From positions 3,038,001 through 3,102,000 of the forward strand of contig JADPYG010000088.1 of assembly GCA_017654735.1 (NCBI GenBank): DNA of 64,000 nucleotides, given 5' to 3'. This document shows positions 1-10,471 of this stretch, piece after piece. Each line of letters opens with the position of its first letter. Within the stretch, counting starts at the first letter, position 1. Source of the stretch: Vishniacozyma victoriae (lineage: Eukaryota > Basidiomycota > Tremellomycetes > Tremellales > Bulleribasidiaceae). The notes under the pieces are model-generated. The model was not told the origin of the DNA. It searched no databases and worked only from the letters and a program-made list of their open reading frames with translations. Made by a program: the position numbers and the translations under genes.

Positions 1-101
1 CATCCTTTGGCGAGCCTCGACCCTCTCCTTCTCGATAGAGGGCTTCTTGCGGTGCCTGGGTTCGCTGTAAAAGCTACTGGCACTCGTTGACCGCCTTCTG
101 C
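1..101 (-). other. open reading frame running off the window edge
   Basis: Read on the minus strand, one frame stays open from about position 190 to the window edge. Near the edge it encodes a serine/arginine-rich then charged stretch containing EPRHRKKPSIEKERVEARQR. This is a different frame from the BTB-like gene that stops at 102. A pyrimidine-rich run ending in GAGCAG at about 85-105 could be a splice acceptor. It may be a 3' exon of the neighbouring gene or part of another gene outside the window. The composition looks coding, but there is no start codon or stop here, so this is only a possibility. Confidence 0.2.
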
Positions 102-846
102 TCAATGGAGAGAGAACAAAGCGGCCGCTGATTCCCTGTCGAGAGAGTAAAGCGGGTCTCGGGATTGCTCAGAATAATCGATAGATCCAAAACATTCGCA
201 TTTGAGCGAACAGCGCAGTAAGGCGTGTAGGTAACGAGAAGGGATGCCGTCTACGAAGCTGGCCGGTCTCTTGCAGACGATATCCATGATGCTGTGACCG
301 GCAAACCTAGACGACTAACCGCAGCTTTGACAGGGGCAAGGTCGTCACGCTCCGCTGCGACTTTGAACATGCCCCACGCATCCAGGGGAGGTGCCCGACC
401 TTTCTCAAAAGTCATGGCGACCCGCATGCTATTCAAGACGTTTCGCTCGACTTGTGGAGTTCCGAACATATCGGATAAGTTGAGTAGATCGGTACAGAGC
501 TCGACTTTGACGAGCATTTCTGCTGAAGGGGACGACGTGAGGGAATCCAGGAAATACCGGAGCGCATCATTACTGTGTTCCAGATGGATGGGTGCCGTTT
601 CGATATTCTGCTCCGATGGGACCGAGAGTAAGTTTCTGATAAACTCGCTGAGTGGTAAGTGGTGGTAGCCTGATATCATATATGACTTACCTTTGACGCG
701 ACATGAGCCAAGCATCTATCCTGAAAGTCATCTTCTACCTTCGATATCAGGACAATCTTTGCGTCTGGATTGCAGTAGTGGTCGTCGACTGTGAGATACT
801 CTTTCTCTCCAGAAGCTGCATCGGTTTGCTCTTTGTCAGGTGCCAT
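102..846 (-). CDS. BTB/POZ-like protein, paralog 1, possibly decayed
   Basis: This is a paralog of the next gene upstream (1129-1836). Shared landmarks in the same order are VLISK/VLVSK, FIRNLL/FIKELL, DAWGMFKVAAERDDLAPVK/DAWDVFSFAAKSDNFALAK and GIPSRYLHALL/DIPSQYVYALL, and both end a few residues after an ESAAA/ESGAAA tract. The start at 846 gives MAPDKEQTD. Two joins do not work cleanly. The exon 1 donor near 690 is phase 0, whereas the matching downstream frame needs phase 2 with the obvious CTCAG acceptor. Near 290 the frame must shift by one base to keep matching the paralog. A 50-nt GTTAGT...CAAG intron could bridge the second break but would delete about 16 conserved positions. BTB-like proteins of this layout are commonly expanded in Tremellales; their function is unknown. 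It may be a pseudogene. Confidence 0.5.
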
Positions 847-1128
847 GATGTGATTGCGAAGACAGAACAACGCGTATCATAATGCCAAGCTCGATAGATG
901 GTCAACCTCGGTCCGAGTATTGCGGTCTGACTTCGGCTCAATGTGGCACATTCTCCTCACCGCGACTGAGATACCATGACTCAGGATGGTTGTGCGATAT
1001 GCAAATTCATACTGAAGCTTTGCAAATGAGGTACCCGCATGAAAGACGCCAGTAATAGTCCCCAAATGATCAATTTCCAGAGCCAGATCAACAAAGATTC
1101 ACCTACCCCAAAACAACGCAGTAGGTCA

Positions 1129-1836
1129 CTAGACAAGTTCGAATTGTGCTGCCGCGCCAGATTCGCTTCGCCATTGGCCGTTAGAAACCAGGAAGCTTCG
1201 AAGTAGGGCGTAGACATACTGAGATGGTATGTCAGCATAGTGCGAGGATGGTTGAGTGCTGATTTTGTGTTTCAGGTTGACACCAGATCGATTGAAGCCG
1301 CCGATAGCGATCTTGGCCAAAGCAAAGTTGTCGCTTTTGGCTGCAAAGCTGAAAACGTCCCAGGCATCGGGGGTTCCTCGGTAATTCGGCCTCCCTAGGG
1401 CGTCGGAAATGCTTTTCAACACTGACTGATGTACTTCCGGAGCTTGTAGAAAGTCGCATAGCTCGAAGTATTCTTTGTATCTGACGATGTCGAGACCGAC
1501 AGCGTACTGCTCTGATCCGGCCGATGAAGCACAATGGATGAAGTGTCGGACGATATCGGCAGTCCGATTCAATTGAATAGGATCGATATCACTCGGCGTA
1601 GTTGAAGGTAGTTCCAGGAGCTCCTTGATGAAGTCACTACAGGTCAGCACCTCGTGCAAGTACAGTGAGATCAGCTAGACTGACCTCTTCTTCTTCATAT
1701 ACCAGGCATACACTCTAAATACCATCATATCCTTGGAGACCAGCACGATCTCAGCTTGAGGACTGTTGTGAAAGTCATCCCATGTGATGTCGTCATCGAA
1801 TGCGGTGACTTCTCCGGCTTCACTAGTGTCGCTCAT
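1129..1836 (-). CDS. BTB/POZ-like protein, paralog 2
   Basis: The gene has two exons, 1836-1685 and 1636-1129, joined across a 48-nt GTCAGT...CTGACCTGTAG intron with clean phase 2. The start at 1836 gives MSDTSEAGEVTAFDDDITW. The product is about 220 residues. After an acidic N-terminus comes AEIVLVSKDMMVFRVYAWYM, resembling the first strand and helix of a BTB fold, then DFIKELLELP and a helical C-terminal half. BTB domains mediate protein-protein contacts, often as substrate adaptors, but no partner can be inferred. It lies in tandem with the degenerate copy downstream, with about 280 bases between them, which suggests local duplication. Confidence 0.7.
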
Positions 1837-2212
1837 TGTATTTCTTGGATTGCGATTTTAGAGATAGATAAGTCGCAGTCGAGATCGAAGATGTAATTGA
1901 TAGTGAGAGTAGAAGATGGCTGACGAGAGTTGGGATATATGCACTGCCCGATAGCCGAAAGGGGGGTTTGTCTTTGTATATGTTCCTGAGTGTTGTGTGA
2001 GTGAGTCGTCGTCAAGGACGGAGACTGAGCGGGTGCTGTCGCTTGGATACCCATGCGTAGTCAGCTGCCTAAGTGAGCCAAGAATATCAGTGTAGTCAGT
2101 ACATTGTACATTTCGGGCGCGACCATGAACAATCTGCATGTCTCATAGCCGTATTCTTCGACACATAACCGTTCTCCAATGCTGATCCACTTGAAACCTT
2201 CAACAAAACATT
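1837..2212. other. intergenic, promoter of BTB gene and 3' end of GND1
   Basis: This 376-base stretch holds the 5' flank of the minus-strand BTB-like gene and the 3' flank of 6-phosphogluconate dehydrogenase. Short open frames here have no recognisable domain. I see no RNA gene or repeat. Confidence 0.5.
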
Positions 2213-4332
2213 CTAAGCGTTGTAGGTAGACGAGGAGACCTGATTATTAGATTCGCTCCACAAGATACAAGAGAAGGGAGACTCACGTTACCGGAGGTAG
2301 CGGTCCACTTGACGTGGATGTCCTGACCGGCCTTCATGTCGTCGTTCTCGAATCCGGGCTGAACTCGGAAAGTGTGGGCACCGAAGAAATCTCGCTGGGC
2401 CTGGATGAGGTTGGCGGGTAGGGTCTCGGTTCGGTAACCGTCGAAGAAAGAGAGGGCAGTGGTGTGGGCAGGGATGGGGATACCCCATAGACTGAGGTCG
2501 TTAGCACTGACCGACGAATAGACTGAAGTAACTTACGTTCCCTGGGCAATGACTCGCCTCCAACCGGCCTGGGCGGTGGACACAGCCTTCAAGAAGAAAG
2601 GAGAAACAAGCAAGTTCTCCAACTCGGGGTTCTCTCGGTAGGCAGCGGTGATGTCGGACAAGAAGACGGACTTGATGATACATCCTCCTCGCCACATGGC
2701 AGCGATACCGGCGTTGTTCAAGGTCCAGTTGTAGGTCTTGGCAGCCTCCCTCATGAGCATGAAACCCTGAGCGTAAGACATGATCTTGGAGGCGTATAGG
2801 GCCTGCTCAAGGTCGCTACTTGTCAGCACGCTCCTGATCTGCTACACAGTGCACTTACTCGATGAACTGCTGCTTGTCACCCTGGAATGGCTCACGGGCA
2901 GGACCCTCGATGACCTTGGAGGCTCGCTGTCGCTCCTCCTTGATGGAAGAGAGACATCGGGCAAAGACGGCCTCACCGATGAGGGTGACGGGCATACCCA
3001 TGTCGAGAGCGTTGATGGCGGTCCACTTTCCGGTACCCTTCTGTCCAGCGGCATCGAGGATCTTTCGGACCATGGGGACACCGTCCTTGTCGTCGAATCG
3101 GAGGATATCTCTGGTGATCTCGATGAGGAAAGAGTCTAGGACACCCTTGTTCCACTGGGACGTTAGCTGGGCTCGATCAACGGATTATCATGGAGCTGAC
3201 CTTCTCGAAGATGTCGGCGATCTCCTTCTCGTCAAGACCGAGACCTCGCTTGAGGATGTCGTAGGCTTCGGCGATGAGCTGCATGTCTCCGTACTCGATA
3301 CCGTTGTGAACCATCTTGACGTAGTGACCAGATCCAGTCTGACCAACCCAGTCACAACATGGCTCTCCCTCGGCCTGAGCAGCGGTCTTCTCTGGTATCG
3401 TCAGCTGACCGTCCTCGAACAGCTGACAGCTAACTTACGGAAGATCTCCTTGATGTGGGGCCAAGCGGCATCGGAACCACCGGGCATGAGGGAAGGACCG
3501 TTTCGGGCACCCTCCTCACCACCAGAGACACCGGAACCGACAAAGAGTAGGCCCTTCTTCTCGAGCTCGTGAGTTCGTCGGATAGAGTCGGGGTAGTGCG
3601 AGTTTCCACCATCAATGATGATATCTCCCTTCTCGAGGAAAGGCTCGAGCTGACCGATAAAGTCGTCAACGGCCTGACCGGCCTTGACGAGGAGAATGAT
3701 TCGCCTGGGCTTGGCGAGCTTGCTGCAGAGCTCCTCAACGGAGTGGGCACCGATGACGTTGGTTCCTGGATGTCAGCTATGAGCTCCAAGGAGATATCGA
3801 AATAGCTCACCCTTAGCCTCGTTCTCGAGGAAAGCATCGACCTTGGAGGTGGTTCTATTTTGTCAGCATTTACACTGTACTCAAACGTGTGTGACTCACC
3901 GGTTGTAGGCACAAACCTTGAAACCCTTGTCGTTCATGTTGAGGATCAAGTTCTGACCCTGTATGTTTGAAGGTAGGCATAATGGTAGGTGTAGAAGAAA
4001 GTAGAATAGAATGGGTTGGATAAGTGAATATGAAAGGGAACGACGTCAGCGACGGTGCAAGCGAGAAGCGAGGTTGTCAAGCAAAATTGAACTCACCATA
4101 ACGGCCAGACCGATAAGACCGACATCAGCGCTGAATGTCAGCTATTGCTCGAGATAGAAGGAGTCAAGGTGATAGCACAGTAGAAAGGAGGTATGCCCGG
4201 GCTATAAGAAGGGAAGCGTGTCGTTGAAAGCCGCGTTCCCCCACCCATCTTCCTCCTCTATCTTTCATGGAGAATGGGTACCCCCTTGCTGTACTACTCT
4301 ACTAGATGAAGTACTTACAGCTGTTCAGACAT
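2213..4332 (-). CDS. GND1: 6-phosphogluconate dehydrogenase, decarboxylating
   Basis: This cytosolic enzyme oxidises 6-phosphogluconate to ribulose 5-phosphate, CO2 and NADPH in the oxidative pentose phosphate pathway. The protein starts MSEQL at 4332 and continues through [20 protein letters not shown] (NADP-binding fold), [13 protein letters not shown], then [20 protein letters not shown] with the catalytic Lys and substrate-binding residues, and a long helical C-terminus with [20 protein letters not shown]. The last exon, after a GTGAGT intron, adds VSSSTYNA and a stop at 2213. Length is about 490 residues, normal for the family. There are many short introns, and the first two are longer (4131-4317 and about 3962-4096). 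The second exon is only 34 nt (4097-4130). Confidence 0.95.
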
Positions 4333-4825
4333 TTTTGATATGTTTTTAGAAGATATAAAGAAAGAGGTAGAGGTAGAGTGTAGAGAGTGAGTAACAAGAC
4401 TGAGACTGTTTTCGTGGAGAAGGGAGGCAGAGAGAGAGAGGGTTGGTAATTCAGGGTCTAAATTAACGAATGAATGAATTCCCAAGCAACCCTCTATCCA
4501 ACCGCAGACATCCGTCATCTACCGTTCAATGTGGCACTTCTATCACATTCTACAGCATATACTAATACAGCATATCTCGTAGTACTGTCCCCTTCATGCA
4601 CTCCTACAGCCTACTCCATAGATACTGCATGCTCAATCATCCATCTCATTCCATGCATCTAAATCAAATTAGTCCAAAAAGTCAGCAAAGCGGCATTCGG
4701 TCCGGCTTCCGGTCTCATCCGTTCGTCCCCATCAGATTACATTCTTAGCCCGGGCCGCTGCCGGAAGACGGATATTGCAGTGAAAGTGGATACAACGGGT
4801 TTACTAGGTGGTACAATGAAGCTAT
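4333..4825. promoter_or_regulatory. GND1 5' region and bZIP 3' flank
   Basis: This 493-base gap upstream of GND1 has a purine-rich minus-strand leader next to the start codon (AGAGAGAG tracts at 4370-4440). No other gene is visible. The promoter function is inferred from position only. Confidence 0.4.
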
Positions 4826-5991
4826 TTACGCTGTGATCTGATTATCTGGATTCTCTTCCACTTCCGCAGGTGGCTCCTGCTCATCAGCATTTGGCCCCCA
4901 AGGAATAGATGATACACTCACATGCTCCCACTTGGCTATCGTCTCGTCGACCCAGCCTCTGACTTCCAGCAATGCCTGCTCAACGTTATCTACCCCCGCT
5001 CCTTCTCCTCCAACTCCATTGATCTGCTTGACAGCCATCCTAGCATCCACCTCCCTCGTGATCGTATCCCTCTCCTTGCTCATATTGACCTTTTCCAACC
5101 TCAGATTCTCAATCATTCTTTTTATCGAAGCAGTCTCTGCCTGAACTAGAATAAGATTGCCCAGATTCCGAATCAACCTCTCGCGAAGTTCTGGTTGTTC
5201 CTCTACAGGATTATCCGAATCGGTGAGCCCCTGTTGGTATCGCTCCAACTCCATCTCTTTCGACAACAATGTGAATTTATGCGATTCAAGGTTGTTGACG
5301 ACTTTACGGAAGTACTGATGATCGAGCTCGGGGAGTTTGGGTCCGGGCGCATCAGACGGTAGGACGTCTGCAGGGGGTTCGAGGTCGGTTGGAGTCGAAC
5401 CCGGTCGTTCGGCTTGTAATTTAGCAAGTCGAGCGCGAAGCTTTTCATTCTCGTCTGATAGCTCGTCTACTTGTTCTTCCAGTAGGTTGCTGTACAATCA
5501 GCGCATGTATCAGTAAAACGGAGGTGAACATACTATCGATCTCTCTTCTTTGCTCGACTCTTCAACGCAGCATGTTTATTCTGATCCCTCTGTCTAGCTT
5601 TCTTGTCCTCGAACGTGAGCTCTCTATCAACACCTCCATTATTATCATTCTCAGCCCTCCCAAAATTCGGTAAAGAAGCTTGTCGATCTATCGAGTTCGA
5701 TCGAGCGATATCTTCCGCGAAATTATATGCATCCGATTCGTGCGAGATACCCCTCTCATCATCATGCGGTGTTTCTTCGTGTAATGTAGTCTGACCAAGT
5801 TCTAGATTGTGTTCCTCTTCTTGATGTTGTTGTTCATGCTGCTGCTGCTGCTCGTGATGTAGCTCTGTAGGAAGTGGTGCAGTATTTGGATGAAAGTCTG
5901 TATGTAAGATCTGGTCGAAATCGTTCTCGTCCATGGTGGGGGGGGGATGGAGGGATTGGGGGATTGATAAGGATGGGGTGATTGTTGACAT
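4826..5991 (-). CDS. bZIP transcription factor
   Basis: The gene has two exons, 5991-5534 and 5489-4826, joined through a 44-nt GTATGT...CTGATTGTACAG intron. The product is about 374 residues. The N-terminal half is Gln/His/Glu-rich and acidic, with a QQQQHEQQHQEEE tract, as in activation regions. The basic region RQRDQNKHAALKSRAKKRDR fits the bZIP signature N-x7-R (N-KHAALKS-R). It is followed by a leucine zipper whose heptad leucines lie in NLLEEQVDELSDENEKLRAR. The intron falls exactly between basic region and zipper. A further coiled coil follows, and the C-terminus is acidic. I chose the ATG at 5991 because it is preceded by a run of A. Targets are unknown. Confidence 0.85.
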
Positions 5992-6479
5992 TTTTTGACA
6001 CGGAAGAGTGAACGGAAGCAAATTCAAAGTGGTGTTTGTATAGGCAGTCTGGGGGATGGGTATGCATTGCAGCATGCTCAGGCGGATTGTAGCGATTCAG
6101 ATGGAGAGGATGGAGAGGGTTCAGCCAGCTGTCGGACTTGCATGGATCCAGCTTGGATCAGAATCATACATGAAAGATACATCCATCGCAAACCAGACAA
6201 ATATGATAGCAGCGTTCTCATAGCTCATATCTGCACCTCGTTTCTTATGATTGTTTTGATTACAGCTGAGAGCTACTCTCGCCCAGCATCTACCACAATC
6301 CCTCAGACTATGCATTGATAGACTCATGCCTTGACAAATCGCCAGAGATGGGTATAACCCAAATGCCACGTTCCATCGGTGTAATACCGGGGCCTCTCCC
6401 CCATCGTCATCCTCGTTAGACTGACTGTCACTTGATCGTTCTCTATTTACTCTCACCTGCACTAGAGCAAATCAACAAA
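5992..6479. promoter_or_regulatory. divergent promoter region, bZIP and G6P epimerase
   Basis: This 488-base region separates the divergently transcribed bZIP gene and glucose-6-phosphate 1-epimerase. No gene is supported in it, though open frames up to about 110 codons occur by chance on both strands. Confidence 0.5.
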
Positions 6480-7755
6480 ATGCCCGTCGAGAATAACGGA
6501 AAGATCGTCACTTTGACCACTGAGTCTGTGAGTTTATGCTTCACTCGTTTGATCTCTACAAGGGCTGGCCTACGGTCGGATCGGCCCATCGTGATGTGGT
6601 CAGCTGCTGACGGTATAGGGATCCAGCGCAGAGATCTAGTAAGTGTTTGTTTCTTGACCTTAAGACCGGGGGACCATAGTCTACGGACACTCCTCTTCCT
6701 TACGAACACAGCTGACAACAGCCTCTTTGGAGCTACTGTGACTTCATGGAAACAAGGCGGTAAAGAACGACTCTTTTTATCCAGTAAATCGAGCTTGGAC
6801 AGTTCGAAACCCGTGAGTTCCGATGGCATTGCCGAGGTGATTACCACTTCTAGGAAGGGTGGATTTGGTTGACACGATCTAGATTCGAGGTGGGATTCCA
6901 ATTTGCTACGTGAGTCCTGACTAGTTGCCAGTTGGGTGGGGACTGACGTTCAGCCTGTCTTTGGTGCTCCCCCTTCCGAGCCGGCAGAGTATGCTTCCCT
7001 CCCATCTCACGGGTATGCTAGGTCCCACGACTGGACCTTAGATTCAACCGTCATGGATCGACCTGAAGGCGTTTCCGTTCGATTCAAGGCCCCCGCTCCT
7101 CCAGCTGGATTCGACCACAAGCACGACCTACATTACATCGTTACGTTGACTGCTCACCAGTTGTCAACCGATTTGCACGTTACCAACACTGGAACCGTGG
7201 ACTTCAAGTTCCAAGCTTTGTTGCATAATTACCTTGCTGTTCCTGATGCTTCCAAATTAATGGTTGAGGGTCTTCAGAAGGGGCAGATGTGGAAGGACAA
7301 GACTGAAGGTTTCAAGGAGAAGGAATGGCCAGGTGGACCATTGAAGATTACAAAGGAGCAGGATGGGTGAGTTATACCTTCCCTACTGGGGTCCGACGGA
7401 GCGGGGCTGATAGTAGTGTCTTCTCCAAGTTGCCCAACAACGACTTGAAGCTAAACTATGGTGATGGTACCGGAGTCAACGTCCACTTCAAGGGCTTCGA
7501 GGAGTGAGTTCTGCGGCATATATCCACAGAAGGGCTAATGAGTAGCTGCACCATCTGGAACCCCCAGGAAGCTACTGGTTCCAAGATGGCCGATCTCGAG
7601 GACAAAGGATGGGTGAGCTCGCTTTTTCGTTTCGATCTAATCAGCTTATGGTATAGGAACGATACGTTTGTATCGAGCCTGGATATGTGTCCGAGTTCAA
7701 GACTCTCAAGCCAGAGGAGAGGTTCATCGGCCAGCAGGTGTTGCGCACTTTCTAG
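6480..7755 (+). CDS. glucose-6-phosphate 1-epimerase
   Basis: This is a member of the aldose 1-epimerase superfamily, YMR099C-like, which interconverts alpha and beta anomers of glucose 6-phosphate. It starts MPVENNGKIVTLTTES at 6480. Joined exons then give GSSAEIYLFGATVTSWK, IRGGIPICYPVFGAP, LPSHGYARSHDWT with the conserved His-Gly-Phe/Tyr-Ala-Arg element, LHNYLAV, YGDGTGVNVHFKGFE, CTIWNPQEATGSKMADL and CIEPGYVSEF, where family members have the catalytic Glu. It ends VLRTF at 7755. About seven short introns were placed by their GTNNGT and CTGAC-type signals. One exon (GGATCCAGCG...) is only about 20 nt. The nearby GND1 gene acts further along the same glucose 6-phosphate branch. Confidence 0.9.
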
Positions 7756-8013
7756 TTGACCCCCTTGACAGGTGGTGATTGAAGAAACGTAGATAGTCGT
7801 ATGCAAGAATGAGCAGTCCATTTAAGATACCCCAGGTCTTATGCATGCATAGGTACACTAAACCCAAGAATACAAGGTAATCCACAGAAGGTTCTCGCAG
7901 TATACTCCTGGGCCCCGCATAATTGGCTCGTGCACCGAAATCCATGACGTTCCACTCTCTCTCTTCACCTTCTCTATACTATTATCAAAAGTCACATAGA
8001 CAACATACAAACA

Positions 8014-9127
8014 ATGTCATCCGATCTAAAACCCATTCACCCAGAGGTCATGTACGCCGAGCGATCCTCGACTACTGAGCCCGAGAAGGTAGGTTTCGAT
8101 ATAAATATGAAGGGGATTAAATGCTGATCATATTTTCTTCAATTCTTGATTATTTCATATTAAACAGAACGTTATCTACTTCACTATCAGTGCTCCCGAT
8201 ATCAAAGGAGAGCCTGAGCTTGAGATCAAGCCCAAGTCGATCCATTTCTCCGCCAAGTCTGGAGAGTAGGTCTGATCACCCCGAAATTGGAGGAGCACTA
8301 ACAAAACAGCGCTTCCAAGGGTGTCCCAGAGAAGGCTTACAAGTTCGACATGGACTTGTACGAGGAGATCATCCCAGAAGTAAGCTACCTCATGACATAG
8401 AGGATGAGCTGATAATTCTAGGAGACAAAAAAGATGGTCACTTCCCGAGCTGTTGTTCTTGTTCTCCGAAAGAAGGAGCTCAAGCACGAGTACTGGACTC
8501 GATTGACCAAGGAGAAGCCCAACAGGAACTGGGTCAAGTGTGATTTCTCCAAGGTCAGCTACCTAATTTTTGTGACTGCTGATAGCTGACTGTATAGTGG
8601 GTCGATGAGGATGAGCAGGAGGGCGTCCCCGAGGAGTAGGTTTACGTCATTCACCAGTACGGTGCATAAACTGACAGTCTAGGGACACATCAGGAATGGG
8701 AGGTATGGGCGGCGGTGGTGGAGGAGGAATGGACATGGCATCCATGATGGGCGGTATGGGTGGTGGAGGTATGCCCGGTATGGGCGGAATGGGCGGAGCA
8801 GGAGGAATGGACCTAGCCTCAATGATGGGCGGTATGGGCGGTGGAGGAGGTATGCCAGGTGGAATGGACTTCGTAAGCTCGCCAACTCCGCTCGTAAGGG
8901 ATAAGCTGACAGAAACAGAGCAAGATGATGGAACAAATGGGAGGTGCTGGTGGTATGCCCGATTTCGGAGGAGACGATGATGGAGAGGATGGAGAGGATG
9001 CCGAGGATGAGGCCGAGGGAGAGGCCGCTGATAAGGGCAAGGGCAAGGCTGAGGTGAGCTAATCGATTTTCCATTTAGAGGAGCGTGAGCTGACAGACAG
9101 GAGTCAAAGCTTGAAGATGTCGAGTAG
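8014..9127 (+). CDS. p23/Sba1-type HSP90 co-chaperone (CS domain)
   Basis: It starts MSSDLKPIHPEVMYAERS at 8014. The CS domain follows (VIYFTISAPDI, IHFSAKSG, YKFDMDLYEEI, VVLVLRKKE) and then YWTRLTKEKPNRNWVKCDFS, containing the WPRLTKE-like motif typical of p23. After KWVDEDEQEG there is a long glycine/methionine tail built from repeats such as GGMGGGGMPGMGGMGG and two DMASMMGGMG/DLASMMGGMG units. It ends with an acidic segment, DDDGEDGEDAEDEAEGEA, and KLEDVE. p23 stabilises the ATP-bound HSP90 client complex in cytosol and nucleus. At least six short introns are present. The Gly-Met tail resembles C-termini of other chaperone cofactors; expansion by slippage is likely. Confidence 0.9.
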
Positions 9128-9339
9128 ATATTATAGCTAGGTGGCCGGTGTCATACATAGCATGCGCAACGTTGCAGAAATACTGCCAGATCTTTGCATT
9201 ACCTGACCCGTTACTTGGCCGACACCTTATAATGGACATGCTGTTCGTAAATAGTCGGAGAGACTGCACGTGCAGCCAGGAACAGTAGACGTCGGTAATT
9301 GCGGCAAGAGTGATCGACGTCAACTGTACATACTCATAG

Positions 9340-10471
9340 ATGGCCCCACTCCTATCCGTCCGAGGACTAACCCTAAGGAGAGATGAAGGCGAGGGAAGTG
9401 CTATATTGAATGTTAGTGCCCAGCCTGAGCCTTTCAACTAGCTCAGGAAGCTCATACCGAGCTGATGAAGTAGGACCTAAATTTAGATATTGAAGAAGGA
9501 GAGGTGGTGATTATCAAAGGCGAGAGTGGGTCTGGGTAGGTCTATAGGCTCCAAGCTGAGCGTTGACGAGGTAGACTACTGTGTTCATGACTGATAGACA
9601 GAAAGACGAGCTTGCTCAAATGTATAGCGGAGTTGACGGTCTATCAAAACGGAGAGATCTTGTTGAATGGCAAGTAAGTCAATCCCTACAGCTTCGGCTT
9701 CACAAAGCTCATCATTCAGGCGAGCTAGTGAATATGGTATGTACTGAATCTAGTCTATAGAGATTGCTAACAAATAGGTATCCCGAACTACAGGACAAAA
9801 GTCCAATACATCCCCCAACGTCCCTCCCTCCTCCCCGGAACCCCCATAGATTTCCTAAATCGTATAAAATCCTTTCAATCTCGTAAATCCCCCTCCTCCG
9901 ATACGAGGGACGATGGGAAGCTGGATCCATATCGTATAGCTGAAGAATGGGGGATTGAACGGACTATGTGGGCTAGGGAGTGGAGTACGTTAAGTGGGGG
10001 TGAGGGGCAGAGGGTCGCTCTTGCTATTGCTATTGGACTCGGAGGGGCAGAAGTGGTTTTACTGGATGGTGAGTCATTTTATACGAGCTGAGGTTGAAGG
10101 AAATCTGGTTTCTATAGGAGACAGGGCTGGAGGGTAGGTTTGATAGAGTGATCTGGGGTTTCTGTCCGAGTCGCTTCAACATCATCTGGCATTTGGGGGT
10201 TCGGGGACAGGGTATGGCTAACAGCTCAGAACCTACAAGTGCTTTAGACGAAGAAACGATGAAAAAGGTGGAAAATACACTCCGAAGCCTCATACCATCA
10301 AGGGTCAGTCTCGAACCCATTCCCGAGGTGATGTTGGCCTGGGCTGATTGATAGGCAAATGGCAGGATGAGCAAAGATGGGGCTGGGCCTAAGGCGTATT
10401 TGTGGATTACTCATGAGGCTTCGCAGGCTGAGAGATGTGGGACTAGGCAGATTGATATTACCCGGCAATGA
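9340..10471 (+). CDS. soluble single-domain ABC ATPase, FetA/YbbL-like
   Basis: It starts MAPLLSVRGLTLRRDEG at 9340. Joined exons give ILNDLNLDIEEGEVVIIKG, Walker A GESGSGKTS, Q-loop VQYIPQRPSLLPGTP, signature LSGGEGQRVALAIAI, Walker B VVLLDEPTSALD and switch His in YLWITHEASQ. It ends ITRQ at 10471. The protein has about 270 residues with no membrane segment. The layout (one nucleotide-binding domain, short linker, C-terminal WITHE) matches bacterial FetA/YbbL and plant STAR1 ATPases rather than the fused ABC families usual in fungi. These normally pair with a separate FetB/STAR2-type permease, and none is visible in the window. An intron of 161 nt (10069-10229) splits Walker B between Asp and Glu. 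Substrate is unknown. Confidence 0.85.

Noticed and set aside
2862..3572. 236-codon plus-strand frame inside the GND1 region
   Set aside because: It is antisense to well-conserved 6-phosphogluconate dehydrogenase exons and crosses their introns; no domain was recognised.
8679..9074. 131-codon minus-strand frame rich in Leu/His/Pro
   Set aside because: It is the antisense reading of the Gly-Met repeats of the p23 gene.
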